In this document: piece by piece, positions 50,876 to 60,536 of the stretch
Numbering within the stretch: position 1 is the first letter of the stretch
How the letters are laid out: every line of letters begins with the position of its first letter
Assembly (NCBI GenBank): GCA_965230515.1
Contig: OZ246007.1
Location: forward strand, 248,001-312,000
DNA length: 64,000 bases
From: JAJFKB01 sp965230515
GTDB taxonomy: Bacteria > Pseudomonadota > Gammaproteobacteria > Pseudomonadales > IMCC2047
Reading direction: 5' to 3'
The notes under the pieces: generated by a model
What the model saw: the letters and a program-made list of their open reading frames with translations, nothing else
Database searches by the model: none
Told to the model about the DNA's origin: nothing
Translations under genes and position numbers: made by a program

Positions 50876-52516
50876 TTATTCTCCCTTACTCAGGCTTGGT
50901 TCATCATCCGTTTCGGCTACCTCTGTGTCGGGTTTTGCCTTTTTGGCTTTCACGCGTTCCAGTGCTGCCTGAATGACTGCGGCCTTGTCTTCGGTATCTT
51001 TGTTATCCGTATCTGCTGGTGAAGTTTCGGCGGCTGCTTTTTGTTTCTTTAGTTTTGCGGCCTGTGCTCGCGCTTTGCGTTTTGCCTCTTTTTCAGCGGC
51101 TTCCTGAGCAAGCCTTTGTTGACGAGCTTCAAAACGGAGCTTGGCATGTTCAGACTTGGTATGTTCATGCTCCTGGGCGCGTATTTCGCCCTTGGCAAAA
51201 CGATAATATTGAACCAGTGGAATATGACTGGGACAGACGTAGGAACAGGCGCCACATTCAATGCAATCGAGCAGGTTGTGATTTAATGCCTTATCGAAAT
51301 CCCGGGTTTTACTATACCAATACAACTGCTGCGGGAGTAAACTTGCGGGGCAGGCCTCGGCGCACATGCCGCATCGAATACATGCTTGTGGTGGCGGCGG
51401 ATCTGGCAACTCTTCGCGAGTGCTGGCAAGCACACAGTTGGTAGATTTAATAACCGGCGAATCAAGGTTATCTATTGCGAAGCCCATCATTGGGCCACCG
51501 ACAATCAAGCGGTTTAACTGTTCTTCTTTAAGGCCGCAATGTGTTAGCAAGAAGCTGATCGGGGTGCCAATTAGCGTCTCCAGATTTTTGGGTTGGCTCA
51601 GTGCCTTTCCGGTTACTGTGGTTATTCTGGAGATAAGAGGCTCCCCCAGTACCACCGCCTTATAGACCGCAACAGCGGTACCTAAATTCTGGCAAACGAT
51701 ACCGATGTCCGCTGGAATGCCGCCATTGGGAACTTCTTTTCCGGTGAGAATCTGTATAAGCTGTTTTTCTCCCCCGGAAGGGTATTTGGTCGGTATACGA
51801 ACCACCGTAATTTCGTGCTCTAGACCGAGGTGTTGAATGGTTGCGTCCAATGTATCGGCTGCTTCAGGTTTGTTATCCTCAATGCCAATCAGGCATTCGA
51901 CGGGCAGACAACCTACAGGCTTGAGCATATGTGCAATAATCTGAATCCCTTTAACCAACTGTTCTGAACGTTCCCTCATCAGCATGTCATCAGCCGTAAT
52001 ATAGGGTTCGCACTCTGCGGCGTTGATGATCAGCGTGACAATGGTGTTTTCGGCACTGGGATTCAGTTTGACGGAGGTGGGAAACCCGGCTCCGCCCAAG
52101 CCAGCGATACCTGCATCGCGAATTCGTTTCAGCAGTTCATTGGCGTCACATTTTTGATAGTCCAGCGGGGCTAAGCGTTCACCCCACTGATCTTTTTGAT
52201 CCGGTTCAATAATAATGCAATTGCCACTCAAGCCTGACGGATGAGGAATCGGTGCTGATTGAATGGACGTTACCGTACCTGAAGTCGGCGCATGCAGCGC
52301 GGTACTTACGTAGCCCTCGGCAGCGGCTATTAATTGACCTTTTAGCACAGCGTCACCAACGCTGACCAGCGGTTTTGATTGCTGTCCAACATGTTGCTGC
52401 AGCGGCAATACCAGTTTTTGTGGTATCGGCGCGTGCTCTATAGCCTGCTGGGTGGATAGTGCTTTGTTTTCCTTTGGATGTATACCCCCATGGAAATCCC
52501 ACAACCTGCGGCTCAT
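50876..52516 (-). CDS. rsxC: Electron transport complex subunit RsxC/RnfC
   Basis: The 546-residue protein has the N-terminal barrel-sandwich region (FHGGIHPKENK), a soluble NADH/FMN-binding domain (AGLGGAGFPTSVKL, AAECEPYITADD), and two 4Fe-4S motifs (CIRCGMCAEACP and CIECGACSYVCP). The last 100 residues are Lys/Ala-rich, a low-complexity tail of the kind whose length varies among RsxC proteins. It is the peripheral cytoplasmic entry subunit. Its start overlaps the rsxB stop by four bases. Confidence 0.96.
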   Translation of the reverse strand: MSRRLWDFHGGIHPKENKALSTQQAIEHAPIPQKLVLPLQQHVGQQSKPLVSVGDAVLKGQLIAAAEGYVSTALHAPTSGTVTSIQSAPIPHPSGLSGNCIIIEPDQKDQWGERLAPLDYQKCDANELLKRIRDAGIAGLGGAGFPTSVKLNPSAENTIVTLIINAAECEPYITADDMLMRERSEQLVKGIQIIAHMLKPVGCLPVECLIGIEDNKPEAADTLDATIQHLGLEHEITVVRIPTKYPSGGEKQLIQILTGKEVPNGGIPADIGIVCQNLGTAVAVYKAVVLGEPLISRITTVTGKALSQPKNLETLIGTPISFLLTHCGLKEEQLNRLIVGGPMMGFAIDNLDSPVIKSTNCVLASTREELPDPPPPQACIRCGMCAEACPASLLPQQLYWYSKTRDFDKALNHNLLDCIECGACSYVCPSHIPLVQYYRFAKGEIRAQEHEHTKSEHAKLRFEARQQRLAQEAAEKEAKRKARAQAAKLKKQKAAAETSPADTDNKDTEDKAAVIQAALERVKAKKAKPDTEVAETDDEPSLSKGE

Positions 52517-53124
52517 GCGGCGTCTTCCTCGCCGTCTTTTATGATGCGACGGTCAGTAGCAATCAGGTTCTTTTGGTTCAGGGCTGTCTCTTCCTCAGGT
52601 TGCTGCCAGTACCAGTCTTTAGCGGATTTTTTTAACGGTACCATGTCGATGCAGTCGACAGGGCAGGGTTCTACGCACAGATCACAACCCGTGCATTCGT
52701 CGGTGATAACGGTGTGCATCAGTTTAGCTGCGCCAAGAATTGCATCGACAGGGCAAGCCTGGATGCATTTGGTGCATCCGATGCATTCCTCCTCTCGAAT
52801 GAAGGCAACAGTTTTACCTTCTTCGGTATTTTCCTCGGCATCCAGAGGTATCACTTCTCTGCCAAGCAAATCGGCCAGTTCATGGATGGTTGATTCACCA
52901 CCAGGAGGACATTTGTTGATGGCATCACCGTTAGCGATCGCCTCTGCATAGGGTTTGCAGCCGGGGTAACCGCATTGCCCGCATTGTGTTTGCGGCAGTA
53001 TATTGTCAATTTGGTCGACAATGGGATCCTCTTCGACCTTGAAACGAACTGCTGCAAACCCCAGTACCGCCCCGAATACCAAGGCTAGCAGTAGCAATAT
53101 CAAAATAGCGCTGACGATACTCAT
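52513..53124 (-). CDS. rsxB: Electron transport complex subunit RsxB/RnfB
   Basis: The 203-residue protein has an N-terminal hydrophobic anchor (residues 3-26), then a 4Fe-4S domain with CGQCGYPGCKPYAEAI and a distal CPPGG, and two ferredoxin-type 4Fe-4S motifs (CIGCTKCIQACP and CTGCDLCVEPCP). It is a polyferredoxin subunit carrying electrons to or from the membrane part. It overlaps rsxC and lies 39 bases after rsxA. Confidence 0.97.
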   Translation of the reverse strand: MSIVSAILILLLLALVFGAVLGFAAVRFKVEEDPIVDQIDNILPQTQCGQCGYPGCKPYAEAIANGDAINKCPPGGESTIHELADLLGREVIPLDAEENTEEGKTVAFIREEECIGCTKCIQACPVDAILGAAKLMHTVITDECTGCDLCVEPCPVDCIDMVPLKKSAKDWYWQQPEEETALNQKNLIATDRRIIKDGEEDAA

Positions 53125-53163
53125 GTGGTGAACACCAGTGGTTTCCTTATTCCTTAACCGACC

Positions 53164-53745
53164 CTAATTGGCCACTAGTCCGGTAAAGCCCATAAAAGCG
53201 AGAGACATCAAACCTGCGGTAATCATCCCGATTGCTGAGCCTTTAAAGGGTTTTGGCACGTCCGCAACATTAATTCGTTCTCGGGCGGCTGCGAATAATA
53301 CCAATACCAGAGCAAATCCAGCTGCTGCACCGAAACCGTAGAACAGGGATTCCACAAAACCATTATCTTTCTTAAGGTTAAGCAGGGCGACCCCTAACAC
53401 TGCACAGTTGGTTGTAATAAGAGGTAGAAATATTCCCAATACACGGTACAGCACCGGGCTAACCTTGCGGACCACCATTTCGGTAAACTGAACCATGACT
53501 GCAATCACCAGGATAAAGGTGATCGTTTTCAAATAGGCCAGATCAAAGGGCAGCAACAGGTAGGTAAAAACCAGATAGCTGCATACCGAAGAGAGAGTCA
53601 GTACAAAAGTGGTCGCTAATGACATACCCATTGCGGTTTCAAGTTTCCCGGAGACGCCCATAAATGGGCACAGGCCAAGAAACTGCACCAGAACAAAGTT
53701 GTTTACCAGAATAGTACTGATCAGTATCAGTAGATAGTCGCTCAT
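53164..53745 (-). CDS. rsxA: Electron transport complex subunit RsxA/RnfA
   Basis: The 193-residue membrane protein has six transmembrane segments and the conserved NNFVLVQFLGLCPFMGVSG and ITTNCAVLGVALLN segments. It shares its membrane 2Fe-2S site with RsxE. It is the first gene of the operon, 112 bases downstream of metG on the same strand. The order rsxA-B-C-D-G-E is complete. Confidence 0.97.
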   Translation of the reverse strand: MSDYLLILISTILVNNFVLVQFLGLCPFMGVSGKLETAMGMSLATTFVLTLSSVCSYLVFTYLLLPFDLAYLKTITFILVIAVMVQFTEMVVRKVSPVLYRVLGIFLPLITTNCAVLGVALLNLKKDNGFVESLFYGFGAAAGFALVLVLFAAARERINVADVPKPFKGSAIGMITAGLMSLAFMGFTGLVAN

Positions 53746-53857
53746 CTATTCTCTCATCGCAAAGAAAGGGGTGTTCAGCAGCCGGAATTATATCAAGTAA
53801 AAAGCTCTAAAATTGAACATTATTAGCATCTTATGGCATATGCTTATGTTGGGCATA

Positions 53858-55927
53858 TCATTTGATGCGCATGCCGGGAAGCGCACCTTCATCAGGCTCC
53901 AGCAACCAGATATCTTCATTCCCTGGCCCTGCTGCCAGCACCATTCCTTCAGAGGTGCCAAAACGCATTTTTCTGGGTGCCAGATTTGCTACCATTACGG
54001 TATGTCGACCTTCAAGCTGTTCCGGCTTATAGGCCGCTTTGATTCCGGCAAACACATTGCGATGCCGCTCATCACCAAAGCTTTCCCCCAAATCAAGAGT
54101 CAGCTGTAATAGCTTGTCTGCACCTTCCACTTCCTCTGCTTTTACAATTTTTACGATTCTCAAATCGACTTTGGCAAATTGATCGAATTGGATCTCCTCA
54201 GCTAATGGATCTTCGGGTGCTGATGCGTGAGAGGCGATTTCGCCTGCCTTATTCTCTTTGATAACCTCGGCGGCGGACTCGTCCATCATTGCGTCAATAT
54301 GTGCCTGGTCAATTCGAGAGATCAGTGGCTGAAAGGCGTTGATTCGATGCCCTACCAGAATGTCGCTCCGCTGGTCCCACTCGACGGGAGGAATATTCAG
54401 AAAATGCTCTGTATGGGATGCAGTAACCGGGATCACCGGTTTCAGATAGATCATCAACAGACGAAACAGGTTGATGCCTACTGAGCAGATTTCCTGAACC
54501 TCTGATTCTTTTCCCGTTTCCTTGATTAAAGCCCAGGGTTTTCGGTCATTAATATACTGGTTGGCCTTATCCGCGAGCGCCATAATTTCACGGATGGCTT
54601 TGCTGTATTCCAGGTTCTCGTAATGTTGGGCGATAGGGTCGCCTGCCTGTATGAAGGTGTCGACCAGATCAGGTTCAGCACACTCTGTGGAAAGCTGGCT
54701 GTTAAACAGTTTATTGATAAAGCCGGCGCAGCGACTTGCGATGTTAACCACTTTGCCTACCAGGTCTGAATTGACACGGCTCATAAAGTCGTCGAGATTC
54801 AGGTCAAGATCCTCTGTGCCTGACGAAAGCTTGGCTGCAAAGTAATAGCGCAGATACTCGGGATTTAAGTGGTTCAGATAGGTTCTTGCTTTAATAAAAG
54901 TACCCCTGGATTTGGACATCTTTTTACCATTGACTGTCACAAAACCGTGGGCTTTTACCGCGGTCGGTACTCTGAAATCGGCGCAACTGAGCATGGCAGG
55001 CCAAAACAGTGCGTGGAAATTAATAATATCTTTACCGATAAAGTGATAAAGCTCTGTGCTTGCATCCTTGTCCCAATATTCATTGAAGTCCAGATCTTCC
55101 CTTTGGTCGCAGAGATTCTTGAAGCTTGCCATATAGCCAATCGGTGCATCCAGCCAGACATAAAAATATTTTTCTTTCTGTCCTGGTATTTCGAACCCAA
55201 AGTAAGGAGCGTCACGGCTGATATCCCACTCCTGCAAACCAGCGTCCAGCCATTCGGCGAGCTTATTGGCAACGGATTCCTGAAGTGATCCGCTGCGTGT
55301 CCATTCACGCAACATCGCTTCAAAGTCTGGTAGTTTAAAAAAGTAATGGGTTGACTTTTTATCGACGGGCTTCGCGCCGGATAAGGTCGATTTGGGGTCG
55401 ATCAGTTCATTGGCGCTGTAGGTGGCGCCGCAGGCTTCACAGTTGTCGCCGTATTGATCTGCAGTTTTGCAGCGTGGGCAGGTGCCCTTGATAAAGCGAT
55501 CAGCAAGAAACAGCTCTTTTTCCGGATCGTATGCCTGGGTAATTTCGCGTTCAGCGATATGACCTTTGTCGAGGCAGGAGCTATATATAAGCTGGCTGAG
55601 TTCCTTGTTTTCCTTCGAGTGGGTGCTGTAATAATTATCGAAGTCGATGCTGAAACTCTCGAAATCTTCGAGATGATCCTGCTTGACCTGCGCAATCAGT
55701 TGTTCCGGTGTGATGCCTTGCTGTTCGGCCTTGAGCATGATTGCCGTACCGTGCGCATCGTCAGCGCAGACGTAGGTGCAGGTTTCACCTTTCTGTTTTT
55801 GAAAACGTACCCAGATATCTGTCTGTATGTACTCGAGCATGTGTCCCAGATGAATTGGCCCGTTGGCGTAGGGCAGGGCGCTGGTAACAAGAATTTTTCT
55901 AGGGCTTTTTTGGGTGGTTTGAGTCAT
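53858..55927 (-). CDS. metG: Methionyl-tRNA synthetase
   Basis: This full-length 689-residue class I synthetase of the dimeric type has the HIGH-type motif HLGH in YANGPIHLGHMLEY, zinc knuckle CPRCKTADQYGDNCEACG, KMSKS in GKKMSKSRGTF, and a C-terminal tRNA-binding domain (from about 585, FAKVDLRIVKIVKAEEV). It charges both initiator and elongator tRNA-Met. It is divergent from mrp, as in E. coli and pseudomonads. Confidence 0.97.
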   Translation of the reverse strand: MTQTTQKSPRKILVTSALPYANGPIHLGHMLEYIQTDIWVRFQKQKGETCTYVCADDAHGTAIMLKAEQQGITPEQLIAQVKQDHLEDFESFSIDFDNYYSTHSKENKELSQLIYSSCLDKGHIAEREITQAYDPEKELFLADRFIKGTCPRCKTADQYGDNCEACGATYSANELIDPKSTLSGAKPVDKKSTHYFFKLPDFEAMLREWTRSGSLQESVANKLAEWLDAGLQEWDISRDAPYFGFEIPGQKEKYFYVWLDAPIGYMASFKNLCDQREDLDFNEYWDKDASTELYHFIGKDIINFHALFWPAMLSCADFRVPTAVKAHGFVTVNGKKMSKSRGTFIKARTYLNHLNPEYLRYYFAAKLSSGTEDLDLNLDDFMSRVNSDLVGKVVNIASRCAGFINKLFNSQLSTECAEPDLVDTFIQAGDPIAQHYENLEYSKAIREIMALADKANQYINDRKPWALIKETGKESEVQEICSVGINLFRLLMIYLKPVIPVTASHTEHFLNIPPVEWDQRSDILVGHRINAFQPLISRIDQAHIDAMMDESAAEVIKENKAGEIASHASAPEDPLAEEIQFDQFAKVDLRIVKIVKAEEVEGADKLLQLTLDLGESFGDERHRNVFAGIKAAYKPEQLEGRHTVMVANLAPRKMRFGTSEGMVLAAGPGNEDIWLLEPDEGALPGMRIK

Positions 55928-56140
55928 TTTAAGTCTGAATAGTTGTTCGTCTCGGATGAGCCGGCAACTATAACAGCCAGGGCCTTATTTTTGCAGTAGT
56001 TTTGTACAGGATCTGATGAATTTGAACATAATGGCGGGCGATCTTACGCTATTTGTAATTATCTTTTCTGTATCCCCTTTGTTTTTTTTTGATCACCCCC
56101 ATATTAAAGCTATTCACAAATTGAGGTTTGAGGAATTTCT

Positions 56141-57238
56141 ATGTCAGAAATAACGCGCGAGCAGATTGAGCAGGCGATAGCAGGCTACCAGGATCCCTAT
56201 CTGGAAAAAGACTATGTGGCAGCAGGTGCTGTTAAAGAGATTAATATTGACGATAAGAGAATTCAGGTAGAGATCGAGGTGGGATACCCTGCCGCTGGCG
56301 TTAGAGATCAAGTCCAGAGTGCGTTAAAAGAGTGTCTGAAAACGATTGCCGGCGACAGGGAGATTACAGTCGCGCTTGGTTGGGAAATAGTGGCTAATGA
56401 CGCGCAAAAAGAGGTGGATAACCTCACTACAGTCAAAAATATTATTGCAGTGGCTTCCGGAAAGGGAGGTGTTGGTAAGTCGACCACATCCGTGAACCTG
56501 GCGTTGGCTCTGGCGGCAGAGGGTGCGCGCGTAGGTATTCTTGATGCCGATATTTACGGTCCCAGCCAGGCAATTATGCTGGGCATAGCCGATGGAGTGC
56601 GTCCTGAAGTCAAGGGTGAGCAGTATTGGATGCCGGTTACCGCTCATGGTTTGCAATCGATGTCGATGGGCTATCTTGTTGACGAGAATACGGCTATGGT
56701 TTGGCGTGGCCCAATGGCAGGTAGTGCTTTGCAGCAGATGATTAATCAAACCATGTGGCATGATCTGGACTACCTGATCGTTGATATGCCGCCAGGTACC
56801 GGTGATGTGCAGCTGACGCTGTCCCAGAAAGTGCCGGTGGCAGGGGCTCTTATCGTAACAACACCACAGGATATTGCGCTGCTGGACGCGAAGAAGGGTA
56901 TCGAGATGTTCCGTAAAGTGGAGATTCCTGTGTTGGGTGTGGTTGAAAACATGAGTGTTCATGTTTGTTCTGAATGCGGCCATATCGAACACCTGTTTGG
57001 TTCGGGTGGTGGAGAAGCGATTGCTTCTCAATATGAGAGTAAATTGCTGGCTTCGTTACCCCTCAATCTGTCCATACGCGAACAGGCAGATAATGGAACG
57101 CCGACGGTCGCCGTTGATCCAGAGGGTGATATTGCAGCGATCTATCGAGATCTGGCTCGAAAGCTGGGCGCAGAGCTGGATCGGCAAAACAAGGAAAAGG
57201 CAGTGAAAAAACCTAACATAGTCATGTACAGCGACTAA
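56141..57238 (+). CDS. mrp: Iron-sulfur cluster carrier protein Mrp/ApbC
   Basis: The 365-residue protein has an N-terminal MIP18-like domain (residues 5-85) followed by a P-loop ATPase with the deviant Walker A GKGGVGKSTTSVNLAL (about residue 107), DADIYGPSQ, and the FeS-ligand pair in CSECGH. It carries 4Fe-4S clusters to target proteins, with ATP-dependent release. It lies alone, divergent from metG. A hairpin at 57303-57333 follows and may terminate it. Confidence 0.95.
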   Translation: MSEITREQIEQAIAGYQDPYLEKDYVAAGAVKEINIDDKRIQVEIEVGYPAAGVRDQVQSALKECLKTIAGDREITVALGWEIVANDAQKEVDNLTTVKNIIAVASGKGGVGKSTTSVNLALALAAEGARVGILDADIYGPSQAIMLGIADGVRPEVKGEQYWMPVTAHGLQSMSMGYLVDENTAMVWRGPMAGSALQQMINQTMWHDLDYLIVDMPPGTGDVQLTLSQKVPVAGALIVTTPQDIALLDAKKGIEMFRKVEIPVLGVVENMSVHVCSECGHIEHLFGSGGGEAIASQYESKLLASLPLNLSIREQADNGTPTVAVDPEGDIAAIYRDLARKLGAELDRQNKEKAVKKPNIVMYSD

Positions 57239-57302
57239 CAGAGTAATGTTTTGTAATTGATAGTATGCTGCTAATGGAGCGTGTTGCTCCGATAGTCAAT
57301 CG

Positions 57303-57333
57303 ACCCATCTGGTTATCCTTTTGTCAGATGGGT
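57303..57333. terminator. Hairpin between mrp and the ion-channel gene
   Basis: ACCCATCTG (57303-57311) pairs with CAGATGGGT (57325-57333). It overlaps the last codons of the convergent channel gene. The following T run is short (TTTCATT), so it is a modest terminator for mrp. Confidence 0.6.
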
Positions 57334-58281
57334 TTCATTGATTTCCTGATTACAGTGGGGACATTGAGATAATTGTCGTGCCACTGACTTGGACGCGGTG
57401 CGCAATAACAGTTCTGCATCTTCCCGGTTAAGATCCAGTTGTTGGCGCAGTTGATTGAGTTCCTTCTGTTCGTCTTCCGTAATAATGCCATCGGCAAGTG
57501 CCGCTCCGAGTTTGAGATTATACTCTTCGCGCCGACGGCGTAATTGATCGGAAAATCCAGAGGCCAGGATGCCGGCGGGCAGTGCCACCATTCCCATCCC
57601 TATAATAGTGATGCAGCTGCCAAAAAATTTCCCGGCTGCAGTTATCGGAATCACATCACCATATCCTACGGTTGTTAAGGTTGCCATGGCCCACCACATT
57701 GCCTGTGGAATACTGCCAAACGCGTCTGGCTGGACCTTGTGTTCCAGTAAGTAGATACCGCTGGACGTCAGAACCAGCAGGATAATCAGAACAAAAAATG
57801 CTGCAAAAAAAGCATCAGCTTCCTCTCTGAGGACGTTCAGGACAACACCCATTGCACCGGAATAGCGAGTCAGCTTAAAGATGCGCAACACTCTGAATAT
57901 GCGCAAGAATCTTAGATCAATATTAACAAAAAGTACCAGGTAGAATGGCAGAATGGCCAATATATCTATAATAGCCATGGGCGTCATCATGTAACGAAGT
58001 CGCCCATAAACAGGATGCCGGTATTTCGCATCGGACATTTCTATCGCAGTCCATACTCGCAGCAGGTATTCCAGCGAAAATACGCACACGGAAAACAGTT
58101 CGAAGAGATCTAGCTGGGTGCGGTATTTGGCTGAAAAGCTATCTACCGAATCCATCGTAACAGCAAGGATATTTAAACAAATGAGCAGAATAAGCGCCAG
58201 GTCAATTGTTCGACTGGTCTTATCCCCGCATCGGCTGACTTGCAGGATTTCTGCTATTCTAAGGCGTGACAATAGTTGCAT
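57313..58281 (-). CDS. Voltage-gated-type potassium channel (six-TM ion transporter)
   Basis: The 322-residue protein has six transmembrane segments. The S4-like helix has regularly spaced arginines (LRFLRIFRVLRIFKLTRY), and the selectivity filter is TVGYGD in MATLTTVGYGDVIP. The C-terminal 80 residues are a charged cytoplasmic region ending in a CPHCNQ zinc-like motif with a single CxxC. It is probably a tetrameric inner-membrane K+ channel. It is convergent with mrp and divergent from dcd. Confidence 0.92.
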   Translation of the reverse strand: MQLLSRLRIAEILQVSRCGDKTSRTIDLALILLICLNILAVTMDSVDSFSAKYRTQLDLFELFSVCVFSLEYLLRVWTAIEMSDAKYRHPVYGRLRYMMTPMAIIDILAILPFYLVLFVNIDLRFLRIFRVLRIFKLTRYSGAMGVVLNVLREEADAFFAAFFVLIILLVLTSSGIYLLEHKVQPDAFGSIPQAMWWAMATLTTVGYGDVIPITAAGKFFGSCITIIGMGMVALPAGILASGFSDQLRRRREEYNLKLGAALADGIITEDEQKELNQLRQQLDLNREDAELLLRTASKSVARQLSQCPHCNQEINETHLTKG

Positions 58282-58468
58282 AGTGCGCCGTTTGTGGGCG
58301 ATTAAAAATCTTTACATAACAATTATTTAGGCCATTTTTTCACTTTCGTCAATTAATTAGGTTGTCAGTGGGGTTGGAAAACAGGACAAATCGCTGGAGA
58401 AAAACCACCTTTTGTGGCAGGATGCTGGCCGTTTTAAGTGTCTCAAAATAAGAGTGGAAACGGGCTAG

Positions 58469-59035
58469 ATGAGTATTAAATCGGATAACTGGATTCGCCG
58501 TATGGCGGAACAAAACAAGATGATTGAGCCTTTTGAATCGGGGCAGGTCAGAGCACATGGCGAACACCGCGTTATATCCTACGGAACTTCAAGCTATGGT
58601 TATGATGTGCGTTGTTCAGATGAGTTTAAAGTGTTTACCAATATCCACTCCGCTACTGTGGACCCCAAAAATTTTGATGAAAAAAGTTTTGTCGATATCA
58701 AAGGGGATGTCTGTATCATCCCGCCTAACTCCTTTGCCTTGGCGCGAACTGTCGAGTACTTTCGGATTCCACGATCAGTTTTGACGGTTTGTTTGGGTAA
58801 GTCGACATATGCACGTTGTGGCATCATCGTCAATGTAACGCCACTGGAGCCGGAATGGGAAGGGCATGTAACACTGGAGTTTTCAAATACAACCAACCTG
58901 CCTGCAAAAATATATGCGAACGAGGGTGTTGCGCAGATGTTATTTTTTGAGTCAGATGAGGTCTGTTCCACCAGTTATAAGGATCGTGGTGGAAAATACC
59001 AGGGCCAACGAGGTGTTACACTTCCCAAAACTTAA
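58469..59035 (+). CDS. dcd: dCTP deaminase
   Basis: The 188-residue trimeric dUTPase-like fold enzyme starts MSIKSDNWIRRMAEQ. It has SSYGYDVRCSDEFKVF, GKSTYARCGI and the catalytic Glu in TPLEPEWEGHVTLEFSN. It deaminates dCTP to dUTP for dTTP synthesis. GGAAACGGGC lies before the ATG. It is monocistronic and converges with the DUF3108 gene. Confidence 0.97.
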   Translation: MSIKSDNWIRRMAEQNKMIEPFESGQVRAHGEHRVISYGTSSYGYDVRCSDEFKVFTNIHSATVDPKNFDEKSFVDIKGDVCIIPPNSFALARTVEYFRIPRSVLTVCLGKSTYARCGIIVNVTPLEPEWEGHVTLEFSNTTNLPAKIYANEGVAQMLFFESDEVCSTSYKDRGGKYQGQRGVTLPKT

Positions 59036-59058
59036 GCAGCCAGAAAGCCGCTGCTGAA

Positions 59059-59841
59059 TTATTGTGGGGTGGAGGCGTTCTCGCTGCTATCCGGCTGCTT
59101 CAGGCCGGAAATCGTAACCCCGTCAAGCGTGCCCTCGGCGAGTTGAATGGTATAGGATTTACTGTTTTCAATTTGCTGGATTTGCACAACCAGATAATCC
59201 CAGTCTTTTGCCAGCCATATGGTGGTCTGCCTTTTCGCATCCGGTTTTCTGGCGCGCCGGATTTTTAATGTCCTAAGAGTTCCGACGGCTGTTTGCAGAA
59301 GTTCTTCACCAAGCGTCTCAAACTGATACTCTTTAATTCGTTTGCGGTCAGCAACGGAATAGGTATCCATGCTGCCTTTTTCGATTAGATCCTTTCTTAG
59401 TTGAAGCTGATAATTGATTTTATCCAGGGTGTTGGTTTGTAAGGCTATGATGACCGGTTCATCCAGTGCTTTGTTGGTTGCTTCCATTTTTGCCCAGTCA
59501 AACTCCAATAACACCTTTTTCTTATTGGTCAGTGTTGACTGACTATATTGATAGGAGAGCGGAGTCGGCCTGTTGTTCTGCCAGTTAAAGCGACTGGTCT
59601 CGATAAGTTTAATCATTGGTGATTTTATATGATGCGCCAATACCCATTCACCAGATTCTGATTTGGATAGTTCTCGCGTAGCCGTGCCTTTGAATGGTAA
59701 CAGAAAGTCATATTGCGCCTGATAGGTGGTGCTATAAGGCTTAATGGTGAAACTACCGGCGCTTAGCGCAGAAGCCAGCATCGACAGTAGCAGGAGTAAA
59801 AACAACTTTGGTTTCAGATGAGCAGTCATATCGTTGTTCAT
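59059..59841 (-). CDS. DUF3108 family secreted protein
   Basis: The 260-residue protein has a signal peptide (to about residue 28, LLLLLSMLASALSAG). The mature part carries the DUF3108 pattern YSTTYQAQYDFLLPFKGTATREL and WLAKDWDYLVVQIQQIENSKSYTIQL. It is periplasmic or outer-membrane associated and its function is not established. The start codon overlaps the purN stop (TAATG), so translation is coupled; purM-purN-DUF3108 is a recurrent order in gammaproteobacteria. Confidence 0.87.
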   Translation of the reverse strand: MNNDMTAHLKPKLFLLLLLSMLASALSAGSFTIKPYSTTYQAQYDFLLPFKGTATRELSKSESGEWVLAHHIKSPMIKLIETSRFNWQNNRPTPLSYQYSQSTLTNKKKVLLEFDWAKMEATNKALDEPVIIALQTNTLDKINYQLQLRKDLIEKGSMDTYSVADRKRIKEYQFETLGEELLQTAVGTLRTLKIRRARKPDAKRQTTIWLAKDWDYLVVQIQQIENSKSYTIQLAEGTLDGVTISGLKQPDSSENASTPQ

Positions 59842-60536
59842 TATGAGTTGTTGTAGTTTATTTGACGCCCTTCCACTGGCAGAGGTTCCTTGTCCAGATA
59901 GACTTTTCCTGATTGAAATTGAACCCGACCCTGTGCAATCCAGCTGATTGCTTTGGGGTAAATCTTATGTTCCACCTGTCTCAGTATCCGTGAGGCGAGT
60001 TGGTCAGCTGATTCGCCCTCCTGTATACGAATGACACCCTGAAGCAGAACAGGCCCTGCGTCAAGTTCAGGAATAACAAAATGTATGCTGGCTCCGTGAT
60101 CTTTGTCGCCGGATTCCAGCGCCCGCTGGTGGGTGTGCAATCCGGGGTAGCGAGGTAACAGGGATGGATGAATGTTGACCAGCTTTCCCAGATAGCGCTG
60201 CACAAAATTCTGTGAAAGAATGCGCATAAAACCTGCCAGCACAACCAAGTCAGGCTCATAGCGGTCGATGAGGTTAGCCAGTTCAGCATCAAATGCTTCA
60301 CGGCTTGAAAAATTTTGATGCTCCAATACAAGCCCTGGAATACCTGCTTTTGCGGCTCTTTCCAATCCATAAGCATCTTTTTTGTTGCTGATGACCGCTT
60401 CAATGGTTGCATCAACCGGGCCATTATTGGTTGCATCAATCAATGCCTGAAGATTGCTGCCGCTGCCCGATATTAAAACCACTATTCTCAGCGGTGTATC
60501 TGCGCATTCGCCCTCAACTGCTCTGTTGTCAGACAT
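59841..60536 (-). CDS. purN: Phosphoribosylglycinamide formyltransferase
   Basis: The 231-residue protein has a folate-dependent GAR transformylase fold: ISGSGSNLQALIDA phosphate-binding loop, catalytic Asn and His in NIHPSLLPRYPGLHTHQRAL, and Asp in PELDAGPVLLQG. It is the third step of purine synthesis. It starts one base after the purM stop. The first 14 residues before RIVVLISG are an acidic extension. Confidence 0.96.
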   Translation of the reverse strand: MSDNRAVEGECADTPLRIVVLISGSGSNLQALIDATNNGPVDATIEAVISNKKDAYGLERAAKAGIPGLVLEHQNFSSREAFDAELANLIDRYEPDLVVLAGFMRILSQNFVQRYLGKLVNIHPSLLPRYPGLHTHQRALESGDKDHGASIHFVIPELDAGPVLLQGVIRIQEGESADQLASRILRQVEHKIYPKAISWIAQGRVQFQSGKVYLDKEPLPVEGRQINYNNS